A stretch of DNA of 64,000 nt from an uncultured Mediterranea sp. GTDB lineage: Bacteria > Bacteroidota > Bacteroidia > Bacteroidales > Bacteroidaceae. Shown here piece after piece: positions 1-8,902 of the stretch (positions within the stretch are counted from its first letter, which is position 1; each line of letters opens with the position of its first letter). The stretch is from assembly GCF_902493215.1 (NCBI RefSeq), contig NZ_CABUOL010000001.1, positions 248,001-312,000 on the forward strand, written 5' to 3'. Below the pieces are notes generated by a model that worked only from the letters and a program-made list of their open reading frames with translations, did not search any database and was not told where the DNA came from. Both the position numbers and the translations under genes were made by a program.

Positions 1-1129
1 CACCTAAACCATTCATTTTAGGACCATATTGAGTTACAAATCCCCATAAACTTGTATTATTTGAACTCAACAATCCTCTAAAAATGGCTTCGGTAGTACC
101 TGGCATTTTCCAATTCTGCTTAAGAGTATAAAATACATCCGTATAACAATTTGCCGCAGACTTAGATTTCTCATGATCATAAATATTATCATATTTAAAT
201 TCTGCAAGTGCATACTGAGTTTGGCCACTTTCTACCAAAGTCAACAATTCTCCAAATGCTTCAGCTGCTTTTTTAGCATAATCCTTATTATAATCGTAAG
301 TTTTTGTTCCCCCCAGTTGGGCTCCATGTTCCATCAAAGGGCTAGCAGCCCACAAATAAACCCTACCGAGATAACCCAAAGCCATAATCTTATTTATACG
401 AAGGTCATTTTTCCCCAAAGTATTTTTCCCAACCTCTGTATCATCCCAATTTATTGGCAACAAATCGGCTGCACGACGAAAATCAGCAGCGCATCGATCT
501 GCACACTCTTGATACGACAAGCGAGGCAATTTCAATTCTTCAGAAGGACCAAATGTTCTATCGACATAGGGTAAACCACCTACCCATTGTATCATTTCTT
601 CATGCCACCAAGCACGAAAGAAATATAATTGACCTTCAATCAAATCCCGTTCTTCTTGAGTTGCATCCACCAACTTGTCCAGATTCTCCAACCCTAGGTT
701 TGCCTTACGTATACAATACCAAGCATTTTGCCACAAGGCCTGCAAACGTACCTTATTATGTCCGTCAAGTCGTGTCGGATCCGATTTTGAGTTATAAAGC
801 CAAGTTTGATTATCATTCAACCACTGCCGGAAATTACCCAAATCAAATTGATTCGTAATTTTACTATCACCCCAACTGACATTTTGAATCTCATCTTCAC
901 CGAAATTATGATCTGCAGTACCTCCTCCTGCTTTCTGCTTATCAGGTATAGCATTATACATTTCTTCAATATATCCTTGGAAATTGAAGAAATTCTTAAA
1001 AGCGTCATCACTTGAGACTATAGCATCTACCTCCCTGTCCAAATATGCCGTACACCCACTGAAAACAATGGAAGAACAGGCGAACGAAAACACATATAAT
1101 GATCTAGCAAATAATCTTTTTATTTCCAT
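1..1129 (-). CDS. SusD/RagB-family outer-membrane glycan-binding lipoprotein, 3' part missing
   Basis: SusD-like proteins sit on the outside of the outer membrane and hand glycan to the SusC channel. The reading frame starts at ATG 1129 and is still open at the left edge, so about 376 residues of a protein usually 500-600 long are present. The N-terminus is a lipoprotein signal ending in FSGC before TAYLDRE, and the next residues follow the usual SusD plan (an early stretch of FFNFQGYIEEMYNAIP, later a helical region with LRINKIMALGYLGRVYLWAA). It lies 14 bases after the susC stop and is clearly cotranscribed with it. The family call is confident; the bound glycan cannot be read from the sequence. 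Confidence 0.93.
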   Translation of the reverse strand, partial: MEIKRLFARSLYVFSFACSSIVFSGCTAYLDREVDAIVSSDDAFKNFFNFQGYIEEMYNAIPDKQKAGGGTADHNFGEDEIQNVSWGDSKITNQFDLGNFRQWLNDNQTWLYNSKSDPTRLDGHNKVRLQALWQNAWYCIRKANLGLENLDKLVDATQEERDLIEGQLYFFRAWWHEEMIQWVGGLPYVDRTFGPSEELKLPRLSYQECADRCAADFRRAADLLPINWDDTEVGKNTLGKNDLRINKIMALGYLGRVYLWAASPLMEHGAQLGGTKTYDYNKDYAKKAAEAFGELLTLVESGQTQYALAEFKYDNIYDHEKSKSAANCYTDVFYTLKQNWKMPGTTEAIFRGLLSSNNTSLWGFVTQYGPKMNGLG

Positions 1130-1143
1130 ACTTACATTTTAAA

Positions 1144-4100
1144 TTATAATGAAAATTTCACGCCCAAATTTACACGTTTCATGATAGGATAAGCTCCAGA
1201 ACTAGTACTTGCGCCCGTGAAATTACCTTCACGATCATCAGGCATACGTGACCACATCCATAAATTATTACCGCTAATGAAAAGTCGTAAATTGGAAACA
1301 CCAATCTGACGGGTCCAATTATTTTTAAATGTATAAGAAACTTCCACGTTTTTCAAACGTATAAAAGAAGCATCATATACATACTGGGTCCCATTGTAAG
1401 CAGCTACCGGCTTAGTCAACCAACGGGGAGTTACAAAATCTGCAGAGTTTCCAGCCTCAGCCCACCAAGTACCTGTATCAAACACTACATTATAACGATT
1501 ATTGAAACAATTCAATTGTACAGCTCGACTTACATTGTTCACACCATAAAATTGAGCAAAACAACTGAAGCCTTTCCATTCAAAGCCAATAGTCGCATTA
1601 TAAGTATTTTGTGGAGTAGTAGGATGTCCATACGGTGCCTGATCATCCTGATTTATCACTCCATCACCATTGAAATCTATAATGTAATAATCACCTGGAA
1701 TACGACTTTCATTATTAGAATCATGCTTAGGACTTCCATATAATTCATCATATGAACCAATAAATCCATCATCCAAATAATAACGTCCTTGCCCCATAGG
1801 ATAACCTGCAGCTTGACGATAACTCGGTAAAAGAGGCATATCATCTTTTACAATTACCTTATTTTCGGCATGTGTCATGCTCATATTAGCCCACAAACGC
1901 ATTCCATTCTCCAATTTCTTGTTAAAACGTAATTCCAACTCATAACCTTTGGTATTTACTTTACCCTTATTAATTGTGGCTGGCGTTGCTCCAAAATAGG
2001 AAGGGACAGCTCGACTAGAACCATTAATCAAGATATCCGAACGCTTATCACGGAACACTTCAATACTACCAGCGAACAAACCATCCAACAATGCATAATC
2101 AATACCTAAATTTAGTTTTCTTACTTTTTCCCAATGAACATCGTCATTTCCTATAACCGATTCCCTATACCAGCTATAAGGGCTCTTACCACCTCTCTTT
2201 GTTGGATCCATATAAGCCTGCCAACTGCTATTATATGCCCACTGATCTTGAAAAAGCCATCTGCCACTAATATTATCATCACCAATTTCACCGTAAGATA
2301 CCCTTATTTTCATCATATCCAAGATCTTCTTCTCTCTTAAAAAAGCCATAAATGGTTCTTCACTAATCATCCAACCAATAGCGCCAGAGTTAAAAAAGGC
2401 AAAACGATTGTCCTTGCTGAATTTCTCTGAACCATTATAAGCACCATTGTATTCAATAAAATACCGCCCAGCCCAATCATAGGTTGTACGGAAAGCCCAA
2501 TCTTCACGGAAATGAGGAATCTCACTACCCTGAGCTACCTCCTGACGACTAAACAGCCCCATAGCTGTCACACTATGTTTCCCGAAATCGCGCGCCCAAT
2601 TCAATTGTAACTGATAATTCAGGCTACGCCGAGTTGCGCCATTATTTACAGAACCACTCTCAACAACCCAGTCCCAAATAGGATACATATCAAATTGATT
2701 ATTAGTTTCAAATGGGAATTGATAAGTGACATTTCCTGTATCTGGATCTATATATTTTCTCCGTTGGTTGGATCCATTATTAGATTGAGGCTCACTAATT
2801 CCTCTATCATTTTCCTGGAACGTATTATCCCAAGCTATCATTCCTCTAAAGCTCAATCCTTTAGTAATAAAATCCAATTTTTGTTCCAACACAAAATCCG
2901 TAGTGATTCGAGTTGTTGTATGCTGAGCTGCTCCACCTGTAGCTATCAAATCCACAGAATTATACATATTAATGTCAGATGGATAGTAACCTAAAGATCC
3001 GTCACTATAAACAGGAAGAAAAACGTCCGGCGGCGTAGTATATACACCAGCCCAAGCTCCAGCTTGTTTACTTGCTGATCCACTAGTCGCACTACTGTAA
3101 TAATAAGGACGTTCAGTTTGTCCACTTGACCCTGCCAAACTTACTTTAAAGACCGTTGTTTTAGTTATGTTAAAGTCCAGATTGGTACGCATATTAATGC
3201 GATCATAACCAAAACCATTATCATAGCCACGTCCTGTTTTAAACTCACGATACAAGTCCCCTTCATGCACATAATCCATTGATGCAAAGTATTTTACAAA
3301 CTTTGTACCACCACTGATATTAACATTTGCGTTGTAGGACATAGCAAAGTCTTTAAAAAGTACATCCTTCCAATCCACGTTCGGATAACGTTCCCTTTGC
3401 TCTACAGTCGTTTGATTCCGGAAATTATCTATAAACGATTGTGGACGAATATCATTCCATGAATCGGGATTCAGATTCAATTCATGCTCAATAATCATGT
3501 TACGTGCCATGTAAGCATCATAAGAGTCCAGTTTGTTTGGAAGACGAGACGGCGTCTTCATTACAGCATTGGCAGATACATTAATTTTAGCTTTGCCTTC
3601 TGCGCCTCGTTTTGTCGTTATCAAAATTACACCATTAGCACCTTTTACACCATAAACAGCTGTTGCAGAAGCATCTTTTAACACAGACAAGGTTTCAACA
3701 GAAGCCATATCTACACTACTCATAGGACGTTCTACACCATCAACCAAGACTAAAGGATCACTATTATTCCATGAACTGGCACCACGAATCGTAATTTTAG
3801 GCTCCTCACCACCGGGCATACCATTATCTGAAGTCGTAATAACACCCGGCAGATTACCTGTTAAAGCAGCGCCTATATCCGTAATACCTGCTGCACGTTC
3901 CAGCACCTGTCCAGTAGTCTGAGTAATAGCACCTACGACACTAGCCTTCTTCTGCTGACCATAACCTACAACAATAACCTCATCCAATTGCTGGGAATCA
4001 TCCTCCAATATCACACGAATCAATTTCTTTGAGTTCACTTTAATTTCCTGCGATTTCATTCCAATAAAAGACACTACCAATGTCGCATTCTCGTTTGGAA

Positions 4101-4335
4101 CAGACAATGTAAAATTCCCATCTATATCGGAAATCGTTCCCACCGCTGTGTTCCCCTTCAATACAATAGAAGCTCCAATCACACTCTCCCCATTGGAATC
4201 CAAAATAACCCCTTTTACTTGCAATCCTTGTGCCTGCAATCCTAGTCCAAACATTAACATCAATAAAAGCAGGCAAGGAATCTTTAAAATTTTTGTTCTA
4301 CATTCTTCCATTACACTCTTTTTAAATTTTTCCAC
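1144..4335 (-). CDS. SusC/RagA-family TonB-dependent outer-membrane transporter
   Basis: This is the TonB-dependent channel that imports glycan fragments across the outer membrane together with the SusD partner downstream. At 1063 residues it is full length. A signal peptide ending LGLQAQG is followed by a carboxypeptidase-regulatory-like beta-sandwich (about residues 38-115, with VKGVILDSNGESVIGASIVLKG), the SusC signature and TonB-box region around LDEVIVVGYGQQKK, a plug domain (about 125-240, DPLVLVDGVERP and TAVYGVKGANGVILITTKRG) and a barrel ending in VNLGVKFSL. An alternative start at M9 (4311) gives a neater signal peptide. No anti-sigma-interacting STN domain is present, in keeping with control by the HTCS encoded at 12391-16488 rather than by an ECF sigma factor. 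Confidence 0.96.
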   Translation of the reverse strand: MEKFKKSVMEECRTKILKIPCLLLLMLMFGLGLQAQGLQVKGVILDSNGESVIGASIVLKGNTAVGTISDIDGNFTLSVPNENATLVVSFIGMKSQEIKVNSKKLIRVILEDDSQQLDEVIVVGYGQQKKASVVGAITQTTGQVLERAAGITDIGAALTGNLPGVITTSDNGMPGGEEPKITIRGASSWNNSDPLVLVDGVERPMSSVDMASVETLSVLKDASATAVYGVKGANGVILITTKRGAEGKAKINVSANAVMKTPSRLPNKLDSYDAYMARNMIIEHELNLNPDSWNDIRPQSFIDNFRNQTTVEQRERYPNVDWKDVLFKDFAMSYNANVNISGGTKFVKYFASMDYVHEGDLYREFKTGRGYDNGFGYDRINMRTNLDFNITKTTVFKVSLAGSSGQTERPYYYSSATSGSASKQAGAWAGVYTTPPDVFLPVYSDGSLGYYPSDINMYNSVDLIATGGAAQHTTTRITTDFVLEQKLDFITKGLSFRGMIAWDNTFQENDRGISEPQSNNGSNQRRKYIDPDTGNVTYQFPFETNNQFDMYPIWDWVVESGSVNNGATRRSLNYQLQLNWARDFGKHSVTAMGLFSRQEVAQGSEIPHFREDWAFRTTYDWAGRYFIEYNGAYNGSEKFSKDNRFAFFNSGAIGWMISEEPFMAFLREKKILDMMKIRVSYGEIGDDNISGRWLFQDQWAYNSSWQAYMDPTKRGGKSPYSWYRESVIGNDDVHWEKVRKLNLGIDYALLDGLFAGSIEVFRDKRSDILINGSSRAVPSYFGATPATINKGKVNTKGYELELRFNKKLENGMRLWANMSMTHAENKVIVKDDMPLLPSYRQAAGYPMGQGRYYLDDGFIGSYDELYGSPKHDSNNESRIPGDYYIIDFNGDGVINQDDQAPYGHPTTPQNTYNATIGFEWKGFSCFAQFYGVNNVSRAVQLNCFNNRYNVVFDTGTWWAEAGNSADFVTPRWLTKPVAAYNGTQYVYDASFIRLKNVEVSYTFKNNWTRQIGVSNLRLFISGNNLWMWSRMPDDREGNFTGASTSSGAYPIMKRVNLGVKFSL

Positions 4336-4672
4336 AACTAGATTTTAAGAAAATTTTCTCTTTACAAAATGTATTGTTTTTCACAACTACATCAGTTATT
4401 AACCACTTTCTTTGTCTTTCATGATATAAAACATTAAAGTTAAACAACAAGTCAATTTTAAAAAGGTTACAAAACAAAATTATACCTAAACAATAGACTA
4501 AGAATACTTAGCGCTACCTTTGCAAATAAAGAGATTTTATAAAAAAATGGTTTTAAATTCTATATCATACTCTATAAAAAACGTTTCATTCCATGAAATT
4601 TTTGATAAGACACACTATGTTATAGAGTATAACATACTAAAAACGTGTTCTTTATAATGCAAAGTAATATTT
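4336..4672. promoter_or_regulatory. AT-rich leader and control region upstream of susC
   Basis: These 337 bases hold no gene. They are strongly AT-rich and separate the beta-helix gene from susC on the same strand. On the minus strand there is a TAATTTTG box (4475-4482), which fits the Bacteroides -7 element and would give susC a leader of roughly 130 bases, although no clear -33 TTTG is seen. Farther upstream is a nested palindrome (4567-4630) listed separately. A TACCTTTG on the plus strand (4515-4522) points the other way and has no gene to serve. That this region is where the HTCS acts is inference. Confidence 0.5.
4567..4630. promoter_or_regulatory. Nested palindrome upstream of susC, possible regulator site
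   Basis: ATACTCTATA (4567-4576) and TATAGAGTAT (4621-4630) are perfect 10-base inverted repeats 44 bases apart. Inside them sits TTTCAT-TCC-ATGAAA (4584-4598). The element is just after the stop of the beta-helix gene and about 90-150 bases upstream of the possible susC -7 box, a sensible place for an activator site, but it could also be a weak terminator structure. Confidence 0.4.
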
Positions 4673-6229
4673 CTATTTCTTCAAACTACCCAAATTCACC
4701 CCTTGCCGCGCCATCAGCTGCGCCACGTACAATGAACGGGGAAAAACATTCGTCTCGCCCTGTCCTTCCCAGACGCCGTCTGGTCTTCCGCTTAAACGGC
4801 CTTCTGTCTTTTCTCCTTTCAAGCCGAAGCAATAATTGTCACCCGATACCCATGGAGACTGCACCGTAGCAGCCTTTACACGACAATTCCACAAAACTTG
4901 AGTCACACCAGCCCAACCATGCCCCGAACCCCAGTTGCCACGATCCTGAACATTGATTTCTCCGTCTGTGATAATATTGTCATACAATGTACCTGAAGCC
5001 CAACGATGATGGGGACCGATATCGGCATAGGTCTGAGAAGCCGTACAGTTGTAAAAAACATTCGGTCCACAGACACGCGCACCTGTCACAAAGTCGTGAC
5101 GGCCTTCCGTTGCCTGGCAATTCATAAAGAGATTCTGTTGCCCGTTGTTGTTGAACGAATAGCGCCATCCGCCAGTAATGACCGACTTGGGCGAGAAACA
5201 ACGGCAATCAGTCACGGTCACATTCTTGGCAAAAGCACCGCAACTCACCGCCGCATAACCAAAATAGCGGCAGGTCAGATTACCGGCCCAACAATTCTCA
5301 ACCTTATCAAACAGAACACCCACCCAACCATGATTCACATCTTCATAATCTTCGAATTCCGACTCGAGACACAGATTCATAATACCTACTTCCTGAATCC
5401 GACCATCAAACCGATATTTATAAATGGCTCCGCCACCATATCGGGCATCCATCTGCATGACAACTGGATTGTCAATCCATATCCTCTTGCCTTCTACCTT
5501 CACAACCTGGCGTTCGTATGACAAATCGTATTCTTTTGCTCCCCACTGGCGGGTACCCGGCCTTTCTTTAATACGGTCCATCTGCAAATCATGAATCCAT
5601 TGCGTGGTACCCGGTCGAAAAAGGATGATTCGGTCGCCCGGCTGGAAATCCTCCGACCGATCCACTTCAAACGACGTGGCACCTACAGGCACGAAAGTAT
5701 CTGTAATACGCACGCGGCTGCCCTCTACCTCAACCGGCCTGCCCTCACCCGACACTTGAATCAGCGTATGTTTTTCCCTACCGACGGCTACAAGCCTTGT
5801 TTCGTTCACCTGATCGCCCTCACCTATCAGAATAATGCCACTCTGACGGATATGAATGGTACCTTGGACAGGGTATACGCCCCGTTTCAGCAAGATGGTT
5901 CCACGATGCCCTTCGGCATCAGGAGCCATGCGCGACACGTCGTCTATGGCTTCCTGAATCTGCCGCCTGTTATCCCCATCGGCCGCAGGCGAGAGCACTT
6001 TGGTAACCGTTGTCAGTCGGGGGATGGAGCGGTCTCCATGATGGTATCCCACCCGGCTGAAATCGGGAATTGTATTTCCCTTTTCATCGGGGATATAAAC
6101 CAGTTTCCCTTCAGAAGTTATCTTCACGTAAGAAGACTGCCACCCTGCGGGCATCTTCAGCTGGGCCTGCATCTGAGGGAAGCACATCAACCACAGAATC
6201 AGGCCATAGACAAATGCTATATTTTTCAT
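4673..6229 (-). CDS. Secreted right-handed beta-helix protein, possible polysaccharide lyase
   Basis: The best start is ATG 6229, giving 518 residues that open with a clear signal peptide (MKNIAFVYGLILWLMCFP, ending QAQ). Upstream codons in the same frame run through the 22-bp repeat array and are not likely to be translated. The protein looks like a pectate-lyase-3-type beta-helix: an early RGTILLKRGVYPVQG strand followed by IHIRQSGIILIGEG, then many short strand repeats with N and C ladders (FMNCQATEG, FYNCTASQ) and a conserved-looking GPHHRWASGTLYDN stretch. Its place between GH2 and SusC in the locus suggests it acts on the target glycan, as a lyase or a binding protein. No catalytic family could be assigned by eye. 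Confidence 0.75.
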   Translation of the reverse strand: MKNIAFVYGLILWLMCFPQMQAQLKMPAGWQSSYVKITSEGKLVYIPDEKGNTIPDFSRVGYHHGDRSIPRLTTVTKVLSPAADGDNRRQIQEAIDDVSRMAPDAEGHRGTILLKRGVYPVQGTIHIRQSGIILIGEGDQVNETRLVAVGREKHTLIQVSGEGRPVEVEGSRVRITDTFVPVGATSFEVDRSEDFQPGDRIILFRPGTTQWIHDLQMDRIKERPGTRQWGAKEYDLSYERQVVKVEGKRIWIDNPVVMQMDARYGGGAIYKYRFDGRIQEVGIMNLCLESEFEDYEDVNHGWVGVLFDKVENCWAGNLTCRYFGYAAVSCGAFAKNVTVTDCRCFSPKSVITGGWRYSFNNNGQQNLFMNCQATEGRHDFVTGARVCGPNVFYNCTASQTYADIGPHHRWASGTLYDNIITDGEINVQDRGNWGSGHGWAGVTQVLWNCRVKAATVQSPWVSGDNYCFGLKGEKTEGRLSGRPDGVWEGQGETNVFPRSLYVAQLMARQGVNLGSLKK

Positions 6230-6287
6230 AATCTTACAGATATTCAATGGATTATCATACAAACAAGAACTTTTCCACATGCAACGA

Positions 6288-6388
6288 CAATGCTTCGGAT
6301 AAAAAGAGGCAATGTTTGGAGTGAAAGGAAGCAATGTTTTACACCCGATAAAGCAATGTTTTGTTCCCATAAAAACAATGCTTTCTTT
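6288..6388. repeat. 22-bp palindromic array, CAATGYTT type (five units)
   Basis: CAATGCTT or CAATGTTT starts at 6288, 6310, 6332, 6354 and 6376, exactly 22 bases apart each time. The better copies read AAAGCAATGTTTT, a degenerate form of the AAAGCAATGCTTT dyad seen at 11046, 20366, 20410 and 43707. The 9-base spacers differ. It lies between the GH2 stop and the beta-helix start, on a stretch that should be transcribed with the minus-strand operon. Confidence 0.85.
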
Positions 6389-6453
6389 CCGAGAAAGAAA
6401 AAGCAAAGTGGTATGCGGCCAGCCGAATGCCGACGGCATACCACCTCACGGAC

Positions 6454-8883
6454 TCAGGGTTTCACCTGCAAAAAGGCTGTAGGTATTCCCTCTACCTTGA
6501 CCGACACACAAGAAACGCCCCCATTCAGACGTACACGGATTCGTACCCGACCATTCTGGGCCTGTACCTTACGCGAACCGATGGAAGTGCCCTGATTCTG
6601 GATCAGCTCTCCGTCGCCAGTCAAACCAAAGTAAACAAAGTCGTCTGCATCCAGGCATTTCACGCCGTTCTTGTCCACCAGATAAGCCTCAACCTCTGCA
6701 ACTCCGTCGGTTACCATCGAGGAACTCACTTCGAGGCGGGTGGGTTTCTCCCATTTTTCGGTCTGATATTCAAAGCAAATCTCATCTTCCACCGCGACCT
6801 TGCCGAGCGAAACGGCTTTCAGCACGTTCTTCCCTTTCTGAAATTTCACGTGCCAATGGAGGCCGGCGGCAGGGAAATCCTGCGAATTTCTTTTTCTGAT
6901 ACCCTGGCTCACTCCATTCAAGAACAATTCCACTTCTCCGCAATTGGAGTAAACCAGCACTTCCTGCTCTTGGCCAGGCTCTCCCCAACGGATGGGCCAC
7001 GTGTGTCCATAGATATGAATCATCGGTTCTTTTGCCCAATAAGACTGGAAGACGTAGTAGGCTTCCTTCTTCGTAAAATCGCGCTCCACCACTCCCTTCT
7101 GATTGACGTAAGGGACAGGGTTCTCAGGACGGACAGGTGTGGAAAAGTCCTTGAAAGGCCAATAGGCCGTACCCGTCAGCCACGGCATCGTCTCCTGCTC
7201 CTTCAGATGCCAGTCTATCAGGCGTACGATGTAGGATTCACTCCACTCGTTCTTCTTCTTTGTCCAAGCTTTCAAATAGCTGTCCGTATCCCAACCAGCA
7301 TCGATTACCTCGTTGTGACGACCGGCATGGCTGTCTCCACCCCACTCCACATGCAGGAAACGCTTCACCTTCTCCATTTCCGTCCGCGAGGTTTCCTTGT
7401 AATCAGTGAACACACCGCCATACCATCCCCGCCAGATAGAAGGTGAATAGACATCCACAATGTCGCTACAGAAAGCACAACGGCGGATAGCCGTCAGGCG
7501 GCTGGCATCCAAACGATGGGCCAAACTATGCAATTCGCTCATGAAAGCGCGAATCTTGGCCTTGTCGAATTCAGGGAAATCATTGGGCCAATCATTCTCG
7601 TTGCCCAGCCCCCAGATGATGACAGAAGGGTGGTTGTAGTGTTGCTCTATCATATGAGTAAGCATCCGTTTGGCCTGTGCCTGATATGCTTCACCTCCCA
7701 AACCACCTCTGCACCAGGGAATTTCTTCCCACACCAGAATGCCCAGTTCGTCACAAAGATTCAGAATGATTTCCGATTGCTGGTAATGGCCCAGGCGAAT
7801 AAAGTTGACACCCATCTGCTTCATCATCTTCATCTCCTCTACCATCTGCTCTTCGGTCATTGCTGCTCCCACGCCGGCATGGTCTTCGTGGCGGTGGGTT
7901 CCCCTCAACAAAAGTCTCTCGCCGTTCAAGAAGAACGGACCTTTCTCCTGAAACTCATACGTACGGAAGCCGAAACGCTCTGTTGATACCCATGTCTGTC
8001 CATCGGCCGTAACAGACACCCGACAGGTATACAGCTTCGGAGCGTCCACATGCCACCAGACGGGTTTCTGAATCTCGATATCCTCCACATAGAAATCTCC
8101 CAACGGCACCACCGAATCCATCTGACGCGAAGCCACGACCTCGCCTTGAGGATTCTCGATTTCGACAGAGACAGAAGCCGTTTTCACATCCGTCGGATTA
8201 TAGAAACGGCCTGTAATGTTCAGCACTCCCCGTTTGGAGGCAGGCACTTCGGGAGTAATCTGCAACGAGCCGACCGAAACTGCAGGCGTATATACCAAAT
8301 TGACATAGCGGTAAAGGCCTCCATAAAGATTGAAGTCAGACAAGTCGGAAGGAATCATCTCCGCGTCGCGAGAATTGTCACAACGGATACTCAACGGTAC
8401 CTTTCCCTTAAAACGCTCCGCATCCTTGGTAGCCAAGAAACGGTTGACGGCTTCTGTTATATCCACATTCCAACTGTCGTAACCTCCTACATGAGAGGCA
8501 ACTTTCTCCATATAGACATATACTTCAGTCTTCTGCCCCGCTCCTTCGAACTCCAGCAACACACGTCCGCCGGCATAAGGGTTGTTCACTTCGAGCAGCG
8601 TCTTGTACCAACCCGGCCCCTGATAATAGTTCACATCAGGGTCAACCCCGTCTTCTGCATTGAAACAATGCGGAAGAGTGACCGGTGTCCATATCGGTTG
8701 ACTTTCGGGCTGCCCTTTCCGCGCAGGGCGCACCAACTCCCAAACGTTGCCTACGTCCCCTTTCAGGAATTGCCAATTCTCAACCAACCTGATTTTCTTG
8801 TCTTTAGAAACAGGAATCTTGGCAAAAGATTCTACTGAAATCAGGCAAAACAATACCAACCAACATCCAATGTATTTATTCAT
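6454..8883 (-). CDS. Glycoside hydrolase family 2, probable exo-beta-glycosidase (beta-galactosidase-like)
   Basis: GH2 enzymes remove terminal beta-linked sugars (galactose, glucuronate, mannose and others) with retention. The 809-residue protein has a signal peptide (MNKYIGCWLVLFCLISVESFA), a sugar-binding jelly roll (about 30-200), an immunoglobulin-like domain (about 215-315), a TIM barrel (about 320-600) and C-terminal beta-sandwiches. The acid/base is E429 in GLGNENDW and the nucleophile is E513 in HVEWGGDS, both intact. The gene begins 19 bases after the upstream lyase-like gene ends and is surely in its operon. Sugar specificity cannot be read; beta-galactosidase, or beta-glucuronidase in a uronate-directed locus, are both open. 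Confidence 0.9.
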   Translation of the reverse strand: MNKYIGCWLVLFCLISVESFAKIPVSKDKKIRLVENWQFLKGDVGNVWELVRPARKGQPESQPIWTPVTLPHCFNAEDGVDPDVNYYQGPGWYKTLLEVNNPYAGGRVLLEFEGAGQKTEVYVYMEKVASHVGGYDSWNVDITEAVNRFLATKDAERFKGKVPLSIRCDNSRDAEMIPSDLSDFNLYGGLYRYVNLVYTPAVSVGSLQITPEVPASKRGVLNITGRFYNPTDVKTASVSVEIENPQGEVVASRQMDSVVPLGDFYVEDIEIQKPVWWHVDAPKLYTCRVSVTADGQTWVSTERFGFRTYEFQEKGPFFLNGERLLLRGTHRHEDHAGVGAAMTEEQMVEEMKMMKQMGVNFIRLGHYQQSEIILNLCDELGILVWEEIPWCRGGLGGEAYQAQAKRMLTHMIEQHYNHPSVIIWGLGNENDWPNDFPEFDKAKIRAFMSELHSLAHRLDASRLTAIRRCAFCSDIVDVYSPSIWRGWYGGVFTDYKETSRTEMEKVKRFLHVEWGGDSHAGRHNEVIDAGWDTDSYLKAWTKKKNEWSESYIVRLIDWHLKEQETMPWLTGTAYWPFKDFSTPVRPENPVPYVNQKGVVERDFTKKEAYYVFQSYWAKEPMIHIYGHTWPIRWGEPGQEQEVLVYSNCGEVELFLNGVSQGIRKRNSQDFPAAGLHWHVKFQKGKNVLKAVSLGKVAVEDEICFEYQTEKWEKPTRLEVSSSMVTDGVAEVEAYLVDKNGVKCLDADDFVYFGLTGDGELIQNQGTSIGSRKVQAQNGRVRIRVRLNGGVSCVSVKVEGIPTAFLQVKP

Positions 8884-8902
8884 AGTCCTATCATCTAACT
8901 AT

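Noticed and set aside
4515..4522. TACCTTTG on the plus strand as a promoter for a small RNA or antisense transcript.
   Set aside because: No -33 element, no gene and no structured RNA could be seen downstream; kept only as a note in the control region.
6230..6439. N-terminal extension of the beta-helix protein through the 22-bp array.
   Set aside because: The extension is Cys/His/Phe-rich noise produced by the repeats, while the ATG at 6229 starts a clean signal peptide.
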